Source: a bacterium
GTDB taxonomy: Bacteria; Bacteroidota; Bacteroidia; B-17B0; Aurantibacillaceae
DNA length: 64,000 nucleotides
NCBI GenBank assembly: GCA_029945625.1
Contig: JAQSCW010000035.1
Location: forward strand, 1-64,000
Direction: 5' to 3'
The notes beneath the pieces were generated by a model. It made no database searches. It was given only the letters and a program-made list of their open reading frames with translations, and had not been told where the DNA came from. A program made the translations under genes and the position numbers. The first letter of the stretch is position 1, and each line of letters opens with the position of its first letter. Of this stretch, positions 15,570-23,633 are shown in pieces.

Positions 15570-17153
15570 TTAACTCGATACCCCCAAAATGGCTTGCACT
15601 AAGCCCAGGTCGTCAAAGGTTGGCGGCATGGTAAAATTTCTGACTTTCATTTTTGTGAGCGCCTTGCCGGTACTCTCGCCCATGGCAATGACTTTTTGAT
15701 GCGCATGAATTTTGTTTTTTTCCAAATACGCCTCCAAATTACTTGGACTGGTAAACACCAAAATTTCGTGGTCGGGTGAAACTTCAATGCTATTTTTTAA
15801 GGTGGCATACACTTCCAAATTAAACACGTTTTCACGTTTCACCATCTGCCATTGAATGCTTTGCATGCTGCCGCGCGCAATGGGGAATAATACTCTGCCG
15901 CTTCCTACTTTGCTGCTGAACTGTTTTCCCACCAATTTAATATCGGTGCTTTGTCCTATAAAATCAGCGCGACGGTTAAACTTGCGTAACTCCGCACTGG
16001 TAGAAGTACCAATGCAGCCAAATTTGGCATGATCTACTTTTGGATTCTGATTAAAGAAATAACGCACCGAATGTTTGCTGCTAAAAAAAATCCAGTCAGT
16101 TTGCGGCAATTCCTTAATTCGAATTTGTTTGAACTCAATTAAACTTTTTCCTTCCACCTCAAATTCCAAACGCTTTAAAGCTCTTGGTAAATAATCGTCT
16201 TCTCTAAATGTTTTGCTGAGAAATACTTTTTTTGGACGAATATTTTTAATCTGATCCACAATCTGATCGCTGAACCCATCGGTATCGAGCGTCTCAAAAT
16301 ACAATTGTTTGGGCTGTTTGTCCCAGGCATCGGCCATACTCACCCATACTTTAAATCTCAAACGGTCTTCATCATCTTCTTCATTATCACAATACACACC
16401 GAGGGGTAATTGACAACCGCCATCAAACATTTGTAAAACCTGACGTTCAATATTTATCTTAATCAACACATCCAAATCGCTGATCTCATCAATCACTTCC
16501 AGTAATTCTGTATCGTCTTCCCGAGCCTGCCAGGCCAAGACTCCCTGCGCAGGAGCAGGCACAAATTCAGCGGTATTTAAATGCTCCACATGCAGATCGT
16601 CCAAATCCAACTCCAAACGTTCCACCCCTGCCGTGGCCAACATAATGGCATCATAATCTCCCTTGCGTAATTTAGCGACACGGGTTGGTACATTGCCACG
16701 CATATCTTTTATTTGTACATCGGGCCGGAATGCCAGAAGCTGCGATTTACGTCGTGCGGAAGAAGTCCCCACGATGGCGCCCTTTTTTAGTCCGAATTTC
16801 ATGGTATCGTCCATCACTTCCTTGCTCATCACCAGCATATCGCTGGGATCCTGGCGTTTCGAAACGCCTGCTACCATCAACCCATCCGGCATTTCGGTTT
16901 GCAAATCTTTATGAGAATGCACGGCCAGATCGATGCTTTTATTCAGCAAAGATTCTTCCAGTTCTTTGGTAAAAAAACCTTTGCCTTCCAATTTATCAAA
17001 ACTGGTGTCCCATTCCTGACTGCGATCGCCTTCGGTTGAAATGATTTTTATTTCTACCGCATGACCTTTTTCTTCCAATAATTTTTTGGTATAATTGGCT
17101 TGCCAAAGAGCAAGGTCACTGCCGCGCGTGCCTATAATAATTTTTCTTTCCAC
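15570..17153 (-). CDS. hemCD: Fused hydroxymethylbilane synthase / uroporphyrinogen-III synthase
   Basis: 527 residues from GTG 17153. The frame extends to 17234, but the family begins at ERKIIIGTRGSDLALWQA. Residues 1 to about 295 are HemC (porphobilinogen deaminase), with SHKD and ARR motifs and the dipyrromethane-cofactor Cys247 in FDGGCQLPLG. The remainder is a HemD domain (FLSKTFRE... IFFSSKHSVRYFF... IGTSTSAELRKF... FTSPSNLEAYL). Together they make uroporphyrinogen III in the heme pathway. The fusion is full length. hemA lies 2.5 kb away on the same strand. Confidence 0.92.
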   Translation of the reverse strand: MERKIIIGTRGSDLALWQANYTKKLLEEKGHAVEIKIISTEGDRSQEWDTSFDKLEGKGFFTKELEESLLNKSIDLAVHSHKDLQTEMPDGLMVAGVSKRQDPSDMLVMSKEVMDDTMKFGLKKGAIVGTSSARRKSQLLAFRPDVQIKDMRGNVPTRVAKLRKGDYDAIMLATAGVERLELDLDDLHVEHLNTAEFVPAPAQGVLAWQAREDDTELLEVIDEISDLDVLIKINIERQVLQMFDGGCQLPLGVYCDNEEDDEDRLRFKVWVSMADAWDKQPKQLYFETLDTDGFSDQIVDQIKNIRPKKVFLSKTFREDDYLPRALKRLEFEVEGKSLIEFKQIRIKELPQTDWIFFSSKHSVRYFFNQNPKVDHAKFGCIGTSTSAELRKFNRRADFIGQSTDIKLVGKQFSSKVGSGRVLFPIARGSMQSIQWQMVKRENVFNLEVYATLKNSIEVSPDHEILVFTSPSNLEAYLEKNKIHAHQKVIAMGESTGKALTKMKVRNFTMPPTFDDLGLVQAILGVSS

Positions 17154-17157
17154 GCGG

Positions 17158-17165
17158 CAAAGATA
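17158..17165 (-). promoter_or_regulatory. -7 box (TATCTTTG) immediately upstream of hemCD
   Basis: The minus strand reads TATCTTTG, a perfect match to the Bacteroidota -7 element TAnnTTTG, four bases before the GTG start of hemCD. A start site about seven bases downstream would give an mRNA with almost no leader. Confidence 0.5.
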
Positions 17166-17267
17166 AAATATTATGCTATACCGCCTTCCAAAACCGCAGA
17201 TTAAATGGGCCTCCGAGCTTTCAAAACCGGGCAAATTTTCGTAATTTTAGTCGTAGAAATTACATCC

Positions 17268-19076
17268 GTGCGGGTTCTGAGCTATCTTATCCTTTTTTTA
17301 ACGTCTTCCGGCCTCAGCACGGCTCAACTCGTATTTTCAAAAATCCCGAATACCTATCAAATGTTCCCAAGAGATAGCAACAATTTTGGTCATTTTGTGG
17401 TGGAAGGCAAAACAAAAGCAACTGCCACCGTACGAACATCGCTAGTTGATATGCAGAGTGCTGAAGTGATAGAATCATTTTCGCAGCATATCGACAGCGG
17501 CAAAACGTTTTTATTCAATCACAAGGTTCCCGCCGGATTGCATGAATTTAATCTTGAAGTGTATATCTCCGATCCCGATTTCACAGAGTTAAAGGTAGAG
17601 GTGATTCCCCATTTGGTAGCAGGCGATTTTTACATCGTTGCAGGTCAATCCAATGCCGTATGCGGCTGGTCAAAAGGCGGACGCGAACATGACAGTCTTC
17701 ATTACAGTCCTTTTAATCGAGCCCTTGGTGGTAATTTTACCTGGGCCACCGAATGGTATCCCGATTTTTCTCGAACCAATTATCCCATCGATGAAGATTG
17801 TCGTTTTGGTCTTCCTTGGTCATACCTTACCGCCGATCTTTTTAATACGTATTCAGGAATTTGGCCCATTCAATTACAATACGAATTGCTGAAACAAACC
17901 GGCATTCCCGTATGCATCGTTAACGGTAGTTGTCCGGGTATAAGCATTGCCGAAAATTATGCCTCGCATACGCCTTCCAAACCCGATTCATTGAGACATA
18001 GTGCCGGGCCAAAAAATAATCCTCCGGCGCTCCCCTACGATCGTGTGTACAAAAAATTACTTGAAAACGATGCCATTGCAGGTGTTAAAGGCATTTTCTG
18101 GTATCAGGGAGAAACGGATGGCACGTATTCATTAGACAGCAGCAGAAACTACGATACACGTTTTCATAAATTGTATTCTTCCTGGAAGGCAGATTATCCC
18201 AACCTCAAAAAAATATTTGTGATGCAACTCAATGCCGGATGTGGCGGCGAGAATCTTGGGTTGATCCGTGAGATCCAACGCAAATTTCCGGAAGTATACA
18301 AAGATGTTGTGGTCATGTCAACTGTTGGTAATCCGCTCTCAGACCGATCGCCCGACAACTGCCATTATTCGGTTCCGGGTTATGCGCACCTCGCCGATAA
18401 ATTACTGCCTTTGGTGAAAAAGCATATTTACAATTTTCCCATCTCTGATGAACAGATGATGCCGGCAAATATCAAAAAGGCGTATTATTCAAGTGCAAAA
18501 CAAATCTGCATTGAATTCGATAAAAATATTATTGCCCAACAATATTGTTATTATTCGTTGCCCGACAGTGGTACAGCTTATTTGAAAGATTATTTTTTCG
18601 CTCCACAGAAAAGACCCATTGCCCTGGTTTCAGTTTCGGCGAAGGCCAATAAATTATTTTTAAATCTTGCCGACAAAGAACCTGCTCTCGAAAAGATTAC
18701 CTATTTGCCTGATGTGTTTTCAAAACTCCCCAGTCTGTATGCAGGGCCGTGGATCTTAACCGAGAGCAATCCCGATTTGGGCGCCTATTCTTTTTTTGAA
18801 TTTCCGGTGGAGCAGATGTTGAATACGGAAGTCCCTGAACAAACGGAAGAAGTTGTCGTCGCTCCTAATCCCAGCAAAGATGCCTTCGACATCACGTTTA
18901 AAGAAGCAAAGTGGAGAACCATTTCGGTATATGATCTTTATGGGAAACAGGTGTTTACCGCTGAGACTACTTCTGCAAAGGTAAGGGTGGATGCCACTAA
19001 TTTATGTGGGGGGATTTACCTTTTGAGAATGGATGATGAGAGCAGTCACACGGTTACAAAAATTGTGCTGGAATAG
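17268..19076 (+). CDS. T9SS-secreted SGNH/sialate O-acetylesterase-like protein
   Basis: 602 residues from GTG 17268, chosen because it places a good signal peptide (VRVLSYLILFLTSSGLSTA) at the very start; the frame is open to 17205. The esterase domain has the GQSN block with likely nucleophile Ser128, then IVNGSCPGISI and FWYQGETDG, as in carbohydrate esterases that remove O-acetyl groups. A late His in DNCHYSVPGYAHL is the probable general base. The C-terminus is a T9SS sorting domain (APNPSKDAF... GIYLLRM... KIVLE). It probably deacetylates extracellular polysaccharide. It is divergent from hemCD. Confidence 0.8.
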   Translation: MRVLSYLILFLTSSGLSTAQLVFSKIPNTYQMFPRDSNNFGHFVVEGKTKATATVRTSLVDMQSAEVIESFSQHIDSGKTFLFNHKVPAGLHEFNLEVYISDPDFTELKVEVIPHLVAGDFYIVAGQSNAVCGWSKGGREHDSLHYSPFNRALGGNFTWATEWYPDFSRTNYPIDEDCRFGLPWSYLTADLFNTYSGIWPIQLQYELLKQTGIPVCIVNGSCPGISIAENYASHTPSKPDSLRHSAGPKNNPPALPYDRVYKKLLENDAIAGVKGIFWYQGETDGTYSLDSSRNYDTRFHKLYSSWKADYPNLKKIFVMQLNAGCGGENLGLIREIQRKFPEVYKDVVVMSTVGNPLSDRSPDNCHYSVPGYAHLADKLLPLVKKHIYNFPISDEQMMPANIKKAYYSSAKQICIEFDKNIIAQQYCYYSLPDSGTAYLKDYFFAPQKRPIALVSVSAKANKLFLNLADKEPALEKITYLPDVFSKLPSLYAGPWILTESNPDLGAYSFFEFPVEQMLNTEVPEQTEEVVVAPNPSKDAFDITFKEAKWRTISVYDLYGKQVFTAETTSAKVRVDATNLCGGIYLLRMDDESSHTVTKIVLE

Positions 19077-19231
19077 AACGTGGCGGAAAAAATCATTAGG
19101 ACTAATTAATTTCTGTTCATGATAAATCTTTTTCTATTATTTTATGCATTCTCCGTTCCTTCTCTCTGTTCTCAGCAGTAAACGCGATTTGAAGAAACGG
19201 GTCATGCGGAAAAGTTTTGGGGAAAGTTTTT

Positions 19232-19370
19232 GGGCGTGCCCCCTGAAGCGAAAAACCTACCAAAAACAATTCCTGGTTTTTCTGCTTCAGGGGTCGCGCT
19301 TTCCGTTCCAAGTCCTCGCCACGCAAAGAGACAGGCGTGGCTGTGGGCTTTCCACTACAATCGCTCACGC
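19232..19370 (+). repeat. Composite hairpin repeat, family R1, copy 1
   Basis: Begins GGGCGTGCCCCCTGAAGCG and ends CGCTCACGC. The first stem pairs CCCCTGAAGCGAAAAACC with GGTTTTTCTGCTTCAGGGG. A second short stem pairs GCCACGC with GCGTGGC around the loop AAAGAGACAG. Then comes GGGCTTTCCACTACAATCGCTCACGC. Copies 2 (19459-19633) and 3 (54593-54735) share the ends and the stem layout but not all stem sequences. Confidence 0.8.
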
Positions 19371-19458
19371 AGCATTCAATTTGTTTCCATTTAAAAAAAT
19401 CCAGGGAATAAATTAGTTGCATTTCCCAAACAATTCCGATTGATCGGAAGAATCTCCT

Positions 19459-19633
19459 GCGTGAGGGACGCGCAGGTTTTAGCTTTTTTTCATCGGCCTT
19501 TTCGGCTGATGAAAAAAGCCGTAGCGAAGCGGAGCCTCCCTCCATTCGTCGGGATAAATTTCGCGGCCCGACCCATGAAGCAGAAAGGCAAAACTAAACT
19601 ATTAGAAAGCCTTTCGCTTCAGGGGGCACGCCC
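19459..19633 (-). repeat. Composite hairpin repeat, family R1, copy 2 (inverted)
   Basis: Opposite orientation to copy 1, so the pair faces inward across about 90 bases. The first stem here is CCCCTGAAGCGAAAGGC with GCCTTTCTGCTTCATGGG; the ACC/GGT pairs of copy 1 have become GGC/GCC. The second stem is GCTTTTTTCATCAGCC with GGCCGATGAAAAAAGC, one mismatch in 16. It ends CCTCACGC at the left side. Copies 1 and 2 occupy most of the 580-base gap between the esterase and hemA. Confidence 0.8.
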
Positions 19634-19656
19634 ACAAAATTTAAAAAAAAGGATTA

Positions 19657-20883
19657 CTATTTATTGGAAAGAAAAACTTCCTTCGCGGTTTTAATCGCCA
19701 CCGCATTGTATTTTTTTTCCATATAGGTAAGCACTTTTTCAAGCACTTCTTTACTGTGGAGATCGAGTAAATCTATTTCTTTCGCAAAAATTTCATTCAC
19801 CGCCAAATCTTTGATGGCCTTTACTTGTTTGGGGACCTCACCAAAAGCCAATTCAATTTTACGTTCTGCATAAAGTGAATCAAAGTCAGAGGCCTTGGTG
19901 CTAATGATCTCTTCGCATTTTACAATTTCATTTCTCCGGAGTTGCAAATTTGCTTCTGCTTGTGCTCTCAAGGAATTGATGTCGATATAATGCACCTGTT
20001 TATTTTTTGAAACGGCTTCATCCACATTGGCAGGCAGACTCAAATCAATGATCACTTTTTTAGAAGTTTCGTTTCGCAACAAACTTTCATATACCTGTGG
20101 CGTGATAAGAGACTGCGAACTCGAAGTACATACCACCAACACATCAAATCCACCTTCAAAATTCATGATGGATGCCAGGTCGATGGCTTTTCCGTGAAGG
20201 ATCGCGGCCAATTTCTCGGCATGTGCCTGTGTGCGGTTAAACACGGTAAAATTTGAAAATTCGTGTTTTTGAAAATAGCTGGCCAAAACCGTATTGGTTT
20301 CTCCACTTCCTACAAATACAATTCGCGCATCGTTCTTAATGCCCAAGTGACGTAATTGACGGTAAGCCAAACTGGCCACTGAAACCGGATTTTTTGCGAT
20401 ATCGGTATCGGTATAAATTTCTTTAGCCGTAATAATGGTTTGTTTAATAAGCAAACGCAAGAAATCGCCGGTGAGACCCAAGGCATGAGAAAAATCATAC
20501 GACTTTCTCACCTGAGTTATGATCTCACGTTCACCAACTACCATGCTGTCGAGAGAGGAAGCTACGCGGAGCATGTGCTCAACTGCCAGTTTTCCCTGAT
20601 GCACCGCAGCTGTTTGTGCAAGAATTTGGGCTTCTTCGGTGCTTAATGTTTTATTGAGAAAAAGAGCGATGTCCGCCACCAAAGTCTCGTTGATCTCTGT
20701 AGCGGATGTAAGCAGCAATTCAATGCGGTTGCAGGTGCTTAGGAACATGAGCTCCGTGAAGCCAAATCGGACTTTAAGTTCAGGCAAAATAAATGACTGA
20801 TCTTCCTGAGTCAGGTGCAATTTTCCAATGAGTTCCAGAGGAAGACTTTTGTGTGTGAAGGCTATGACTTTTAAAGAATTCAT
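19657..20883 (-). CDS. hemA: Glutamyl-tRNA reductase
   Basis: 408 residues from ATG 20883; a TTG 12 bases upstream is unlikely. It carries FLSTCNRIELLL with the catalytic Cys, the VVGEREIITQVRKSY substrate-tRNA segment, the NADPH-binding IVFVGSGETN, and a C-terminal dimerisation helix. It reduces glutamyl-tRNA to glutamate-1-semialdehyde, the first step of C5 heme synthesis. A CATCTTTG (one mismatch to the -7 box) lies 9 bases before the ATG, as for hemCD. The gene is normal in length. Confidence 0.92.
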   Translation of the reverse strand: MNSLKVIAFTHKSLPLELIGKLHLTQEDQSFILPELKVRFGFTELMFLSTCNRIELLLTSATEINETLVADIALFLNKTLSTEEAQILAQTAAVHQGKLAVEHMLRVASSLDSMVVGEREIITQVRKSYDFSHALGLTGDFLRLLIKQTIITAKEIYTDTDIAKNPVSVASLAYRQLRHLGIKNDARIVFVGSGETNTVLASYFQKHEFSNFTVFNRTQAHAEKLAAILHGKAIDLASIMNFEGGFDVLVVCTSSSQSLITPQVYESLLRNETSKKVIIDLSLPANVDEAVSKNKQVHYIDINSLRAQAEANLQLRRNEIVKCEEIISTKASDFDSLYAERKIELAFGEVPKQVKAIKDLAVNEIFAKEIDLLDLHSKEVLEKVLTYMEKKYNAVAIKTAKEVFLSNK

Positions 20884-20968
20884 TTGCTCGCACAAAGATG
20901 TGTTTTCCCAAAATTTTAATTGTCATGGAACTGTCATGTACGGTAAAACATGACCAAGATCAGTCAGA

Positions 20969-21403
20969 CTAATCGTCGGTAGGATCGGCGGCCACTGTTG
21001 GTTTGGCCTTTTTTGCTTTGATGTGACTTGGCCACAATACATTGATCAATTCCCCGTGAACAGAAATCATGCTTTTGCTGATGCCATTGGAAATGGTCAC
21101 ATTTTTTTCGGAATTATTTTTCCAGGTACGTTTCACTTCTTCGTGCGACCCATCGTTGAGTAAAATATAAAATTTTATGATAATTCCATTGCGTACTTCC
21201 GCTTTTCCATTCAGGCAGGTGGCTTTAGAACCCTGACGGTTAGTAATGATCACATCTTCATACACCCCATCTTTTACAGGCTCAGCTCCTCTATCTTCAA
21301 ATTTAGCGGCCCATTTATTATAACAATTCAATTCCGGCCCGTTTTCCTGTGAAAAACCTGCTACTGATAGAATGATTGCACTGAATACTAATAATTTTTT
21401 CAT
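20969..21403 (-). CDS. Small secreted hypothetical protein
   Basis: 144 residues with a Sec signal peptide (MKKLLVFSAIILSVAGFS, cleavage before QENG). The mature part has two Cys (LNCYNKW and KATCLNGKAEVRNG), enough for one disulphide, and a Lys/Pro-rich acidic tail. No family recognised. It lies 85 bases upstream of hemA on the same strand. Confidence 0.6.
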   Translation of the reverse strand: MKKLLVFSAIILSVAGFSQENGPELNCYNKWAAKFEDRGAEPVKDGVYEDVIITNRQGSKATCLNGKAEVRNGIIIKFYILLNDGSHEEVKRTWKNNSEKNVTISNGISKSMISVHGELINVLWPSHIKAKKAKPTVAADPTDD

Positions 21404-21485
21404 AATATGGTGTGAAGACCAAACTTACAAAAAAAATTAAAAAATCAAAAATTAAAATCTCTGATAAAATGGTTAATTTGCATCG

Positions 21486-23027
21486 ATGTTGGTAAAGACA
21501 TACGGATATGCTGTGCAGGGGATAAGTGCCACAAAAGTGACCGTGGAGGTGAGCATTGGCGTGGGCATTAACTTTTACCTCGTGGGTTTGCCCGATAACG
21601 CGGTAAAAGAAAGTCAGCACCGCATTCACACCGCGCTCAAACAATTTGGATTTAAAGTTCCCGGAAAACAAATTACGGTGAACATGGCTCCTGCCGACAT
21701 TCGTAAAGAAGGATCTGCTTACGACCTCAGCATTGCCATTGGCATTTTAGCGGCCAGTGAGCAAATTGTTGCCGAAAAAATTTCTGATTATGTAATTATG
21801 GGAGAGCTCGCGCTGGACGGGGAATTGCGTCCCATTAAAGGCGCATTGCCCATTGCCATTCATGCGCGGCAAGATGGGTTCAAAGGCATTATCCTTCCCA
21901 CCGAGAATGCTCAGGAAGCAGCGGTAGTAAGCGGTTTAGAGGTGCTCTATGCCAATAACCTGAAACAGGTGATCGATTTTTTTGAAGGAAAAGAACAATT
22001 GCCCCGGGCAGAAATAGATCTCGATGCAGCTTTTTTGAACGAAACCCAGGCCATTGAATTTGATTTTGCCGATGTAAAAGGACAGGAAAATATTAAACGC
22101 GCTTTAGAAATTGCAGCCGCAGGCGGACACAATGCCATTTTAATTGGACCTCCGGGAGCCGGCAAAACCATGCTGAGCAAACGTTTGCCAAGTATTTTGC
22201 CACCGCTCACTATTGAAGAGGCCCTCGAAACAACCAAGATTCACAGTGTGGCAGGCAAAACGGGGAAACGCGGAACGGGTTTGGTCACCCAACGCCCTTT
22301 CAGAACTCCGCACCATACGATTTCAGATATTGCCTTAGTTGGAGGCGGCAATAATCCGCAACCCGGCGAAATTAGTTTAGCGCACAACGGCGTTTTATTT
22401 TTGGATGAATTGCCTGAATTTAAACGTACGGTTTTGGAAGTGATGCGTCAGCCAATTGAAGACAGGGTGGTGACCATTAGCCGCGCAAAATTCAGCGTAG
22501 AATATCCTGCCAGTTTTATGTTGATTGCCAGCATGAATCCTTGTCCCTGCGGTTATTACAACCACCCTGAAAAAGACTGCGTATGTGCTCCGGGAATTGT
22601 GCAAAAATATTTAAATAAAATCAGCGGTCCCCTGCTCGATCGCATTGATCTTCATATTGAAGTAACTCCGGTTCCATTTAGTGAACTCAATAAACAACAA
22701 AGTGCCGAATTGAGTAAAGACATTCGTGCCAGAGTGGTAAAAGCACGCCGTTTGCAGGGAGAGCGGTACAAACATGAAAAACAAATTCATTGCAATGCAC
22801 AAATGAGCAGCAAAGATTTGAAGACCTATTGCCAACTCAGCGATGCCGGCAACGCCTTGTTGAAGAACGCCATGGAACGATTGGGATTAAGTGCCCGTGC
22901 TTACGATCGTATTTTAAAGGTGGCCAGAACGGTTGCTGATTTGGACAATTCAGAGAATATTGAAACCAATCATCTGGCTGAAGCCATTCAGTACCGCAGT
23001 CTCGATCGTGAAGGCTGGGCGGGGTAG
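21486..23027 (+). CDS. YifB/ComM-family Mg-chelatase-like AAA+ ATPase
   Basis: 513 residues. An N-terminal ChlI-like domain (about 20-140, with GLPDNAVKESQHRI) is followed by an AAA+ core with Walker A GPPGAGKT (221-228), Walker B VLFLDELPEF, and the motif SMNPCPCGY with paired Cys. A C-terminal helical domain follows. In competent bacteria ComM is a helicase that drives branch migration of incoming DNA; in others the role is less clear. It is a solitary gene, divergent from the small secreted protein. Confidence 0.9.
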   Translation: MLVKTYGYAVQGISATKVTVEVSIGVGINFYLVGLPDNAVKESQHRIHTALKQFGFKVPGKQITVNMAPADIRKEGSAYDLSIAIGILAASEQIVAEKISDYVIMGELALDGELRPIKGALPIAIHARQDGFKGIILPTENAQEAAVVSGLEVLYANNLKQVIDFFEGKEQLPRAEIDLDAAFLNETQAIEFDFADVKGQENIKRALEIAAAGGHNAILIGPPGAGKTMLSKRLPSILPPLTIEEALETTKIHSVAGKTGKRGTGLVTQRPFRTPHHTISDIALVGGGNNPQPGEISLAHNGVLFLDELPEFKRTVLEVMRQPIEDRVVTISRAKFSVEYPASFMLIASMNPCPCGYYNHPEKDCVCAPGIVQKYLNKISGPLLDRIDLHIEVTPVPFSELNKQQSAELSKDIRARVVKARRLQGERYKHEKQIHCNAQMSSKDLKTYCQLSDAGNALLKNAMERLGLSARAYDRILKVARTVADLDNSENIETNHLAEAIQYRSLDREGWAG

Positions 23028-23294
23028 TATAGGATTATTTTCCCTTTTGTTTAATCCTGTTTCCTAATACTTTGTTATTTACTGATGGATCTGCAAGGCT
23101 TGATGCAACTATTCATCCGTTGCAATAATTATTATGTCTCAATGTGCCATTTTTTATGGAGGAACACATCTTTCTTAAAAAAAACACTGCGTGAATCAGA
23201 AATCATCCATGGTCATCACTAGGTGTTCATTCGACACTTCTTCAAAATATTTAATTAGTTAAGCATCAAAATATACTTTTTCCTTTCTTTTTTT

Positions 23295-23470
23295 GGCGCC
23301 CGGGCGGGCCACTACGGACTCGGCTGCTTTCGCACAATCTCGCTCAAAAGTTCACTGAACTTTTGCCGCCACTTTTTGCTGCGCCAAGAGAGACAGGCGC
23401 AGCAAAAGAGCACATCAACACTTAGGCTCGCTCCAAAGCCCACTGGGCTTTGGCCGTGTCCCTGGCGCTG
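23295..23470 (+). repeat. Composite hairpin repeat, family R2, copy 1
   Basis: Runs from GGCGCCCGGGCGGGCCAC to CCCTGGCGC with three internal stems. The first is CAAAAGTTCACTGAACTTTTG. The second is TTTTGCTGCGCC/GGCGCAGCAAAA with loop AAGAGAGACA. The third is CCAAAGCCCACTGGGCTTTGG. It is the main content of the 606-base gap between yifB and the next T9SS gene; the remainder of that gap is AT-rich without a gene. A second copy lies inverted at 56702-56872. Confidence 0.82.
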
Positions 23471-23633
23471 AACCACCCTAAAAAATAATCGAATTATCTG
23501 GGTATTTTTAAAATAACACAATTGAAAACTTGCCGATTTCGAAAGTCATTATACAATTTTCTTGCACTATAGGATGTCAATATTTTCACTGAAATAAAAT
23601 ATTAAAACAACTTTTAGGATTTTAGAGGTTTGG

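Noticed and set aside
17154-17267. Longer hemCD (to 17234) and esterase (from 17205) reading frames
   Set aside because: They would overlap each other and cross promoter-like boxes; family start and signal peptide point to 17153 and 17268.
19117-19694. ORFs of 84-142 codons on both strands
   Set aside because: They translate the R1 hairpin repeats and contain repeat-encoded peptides only.
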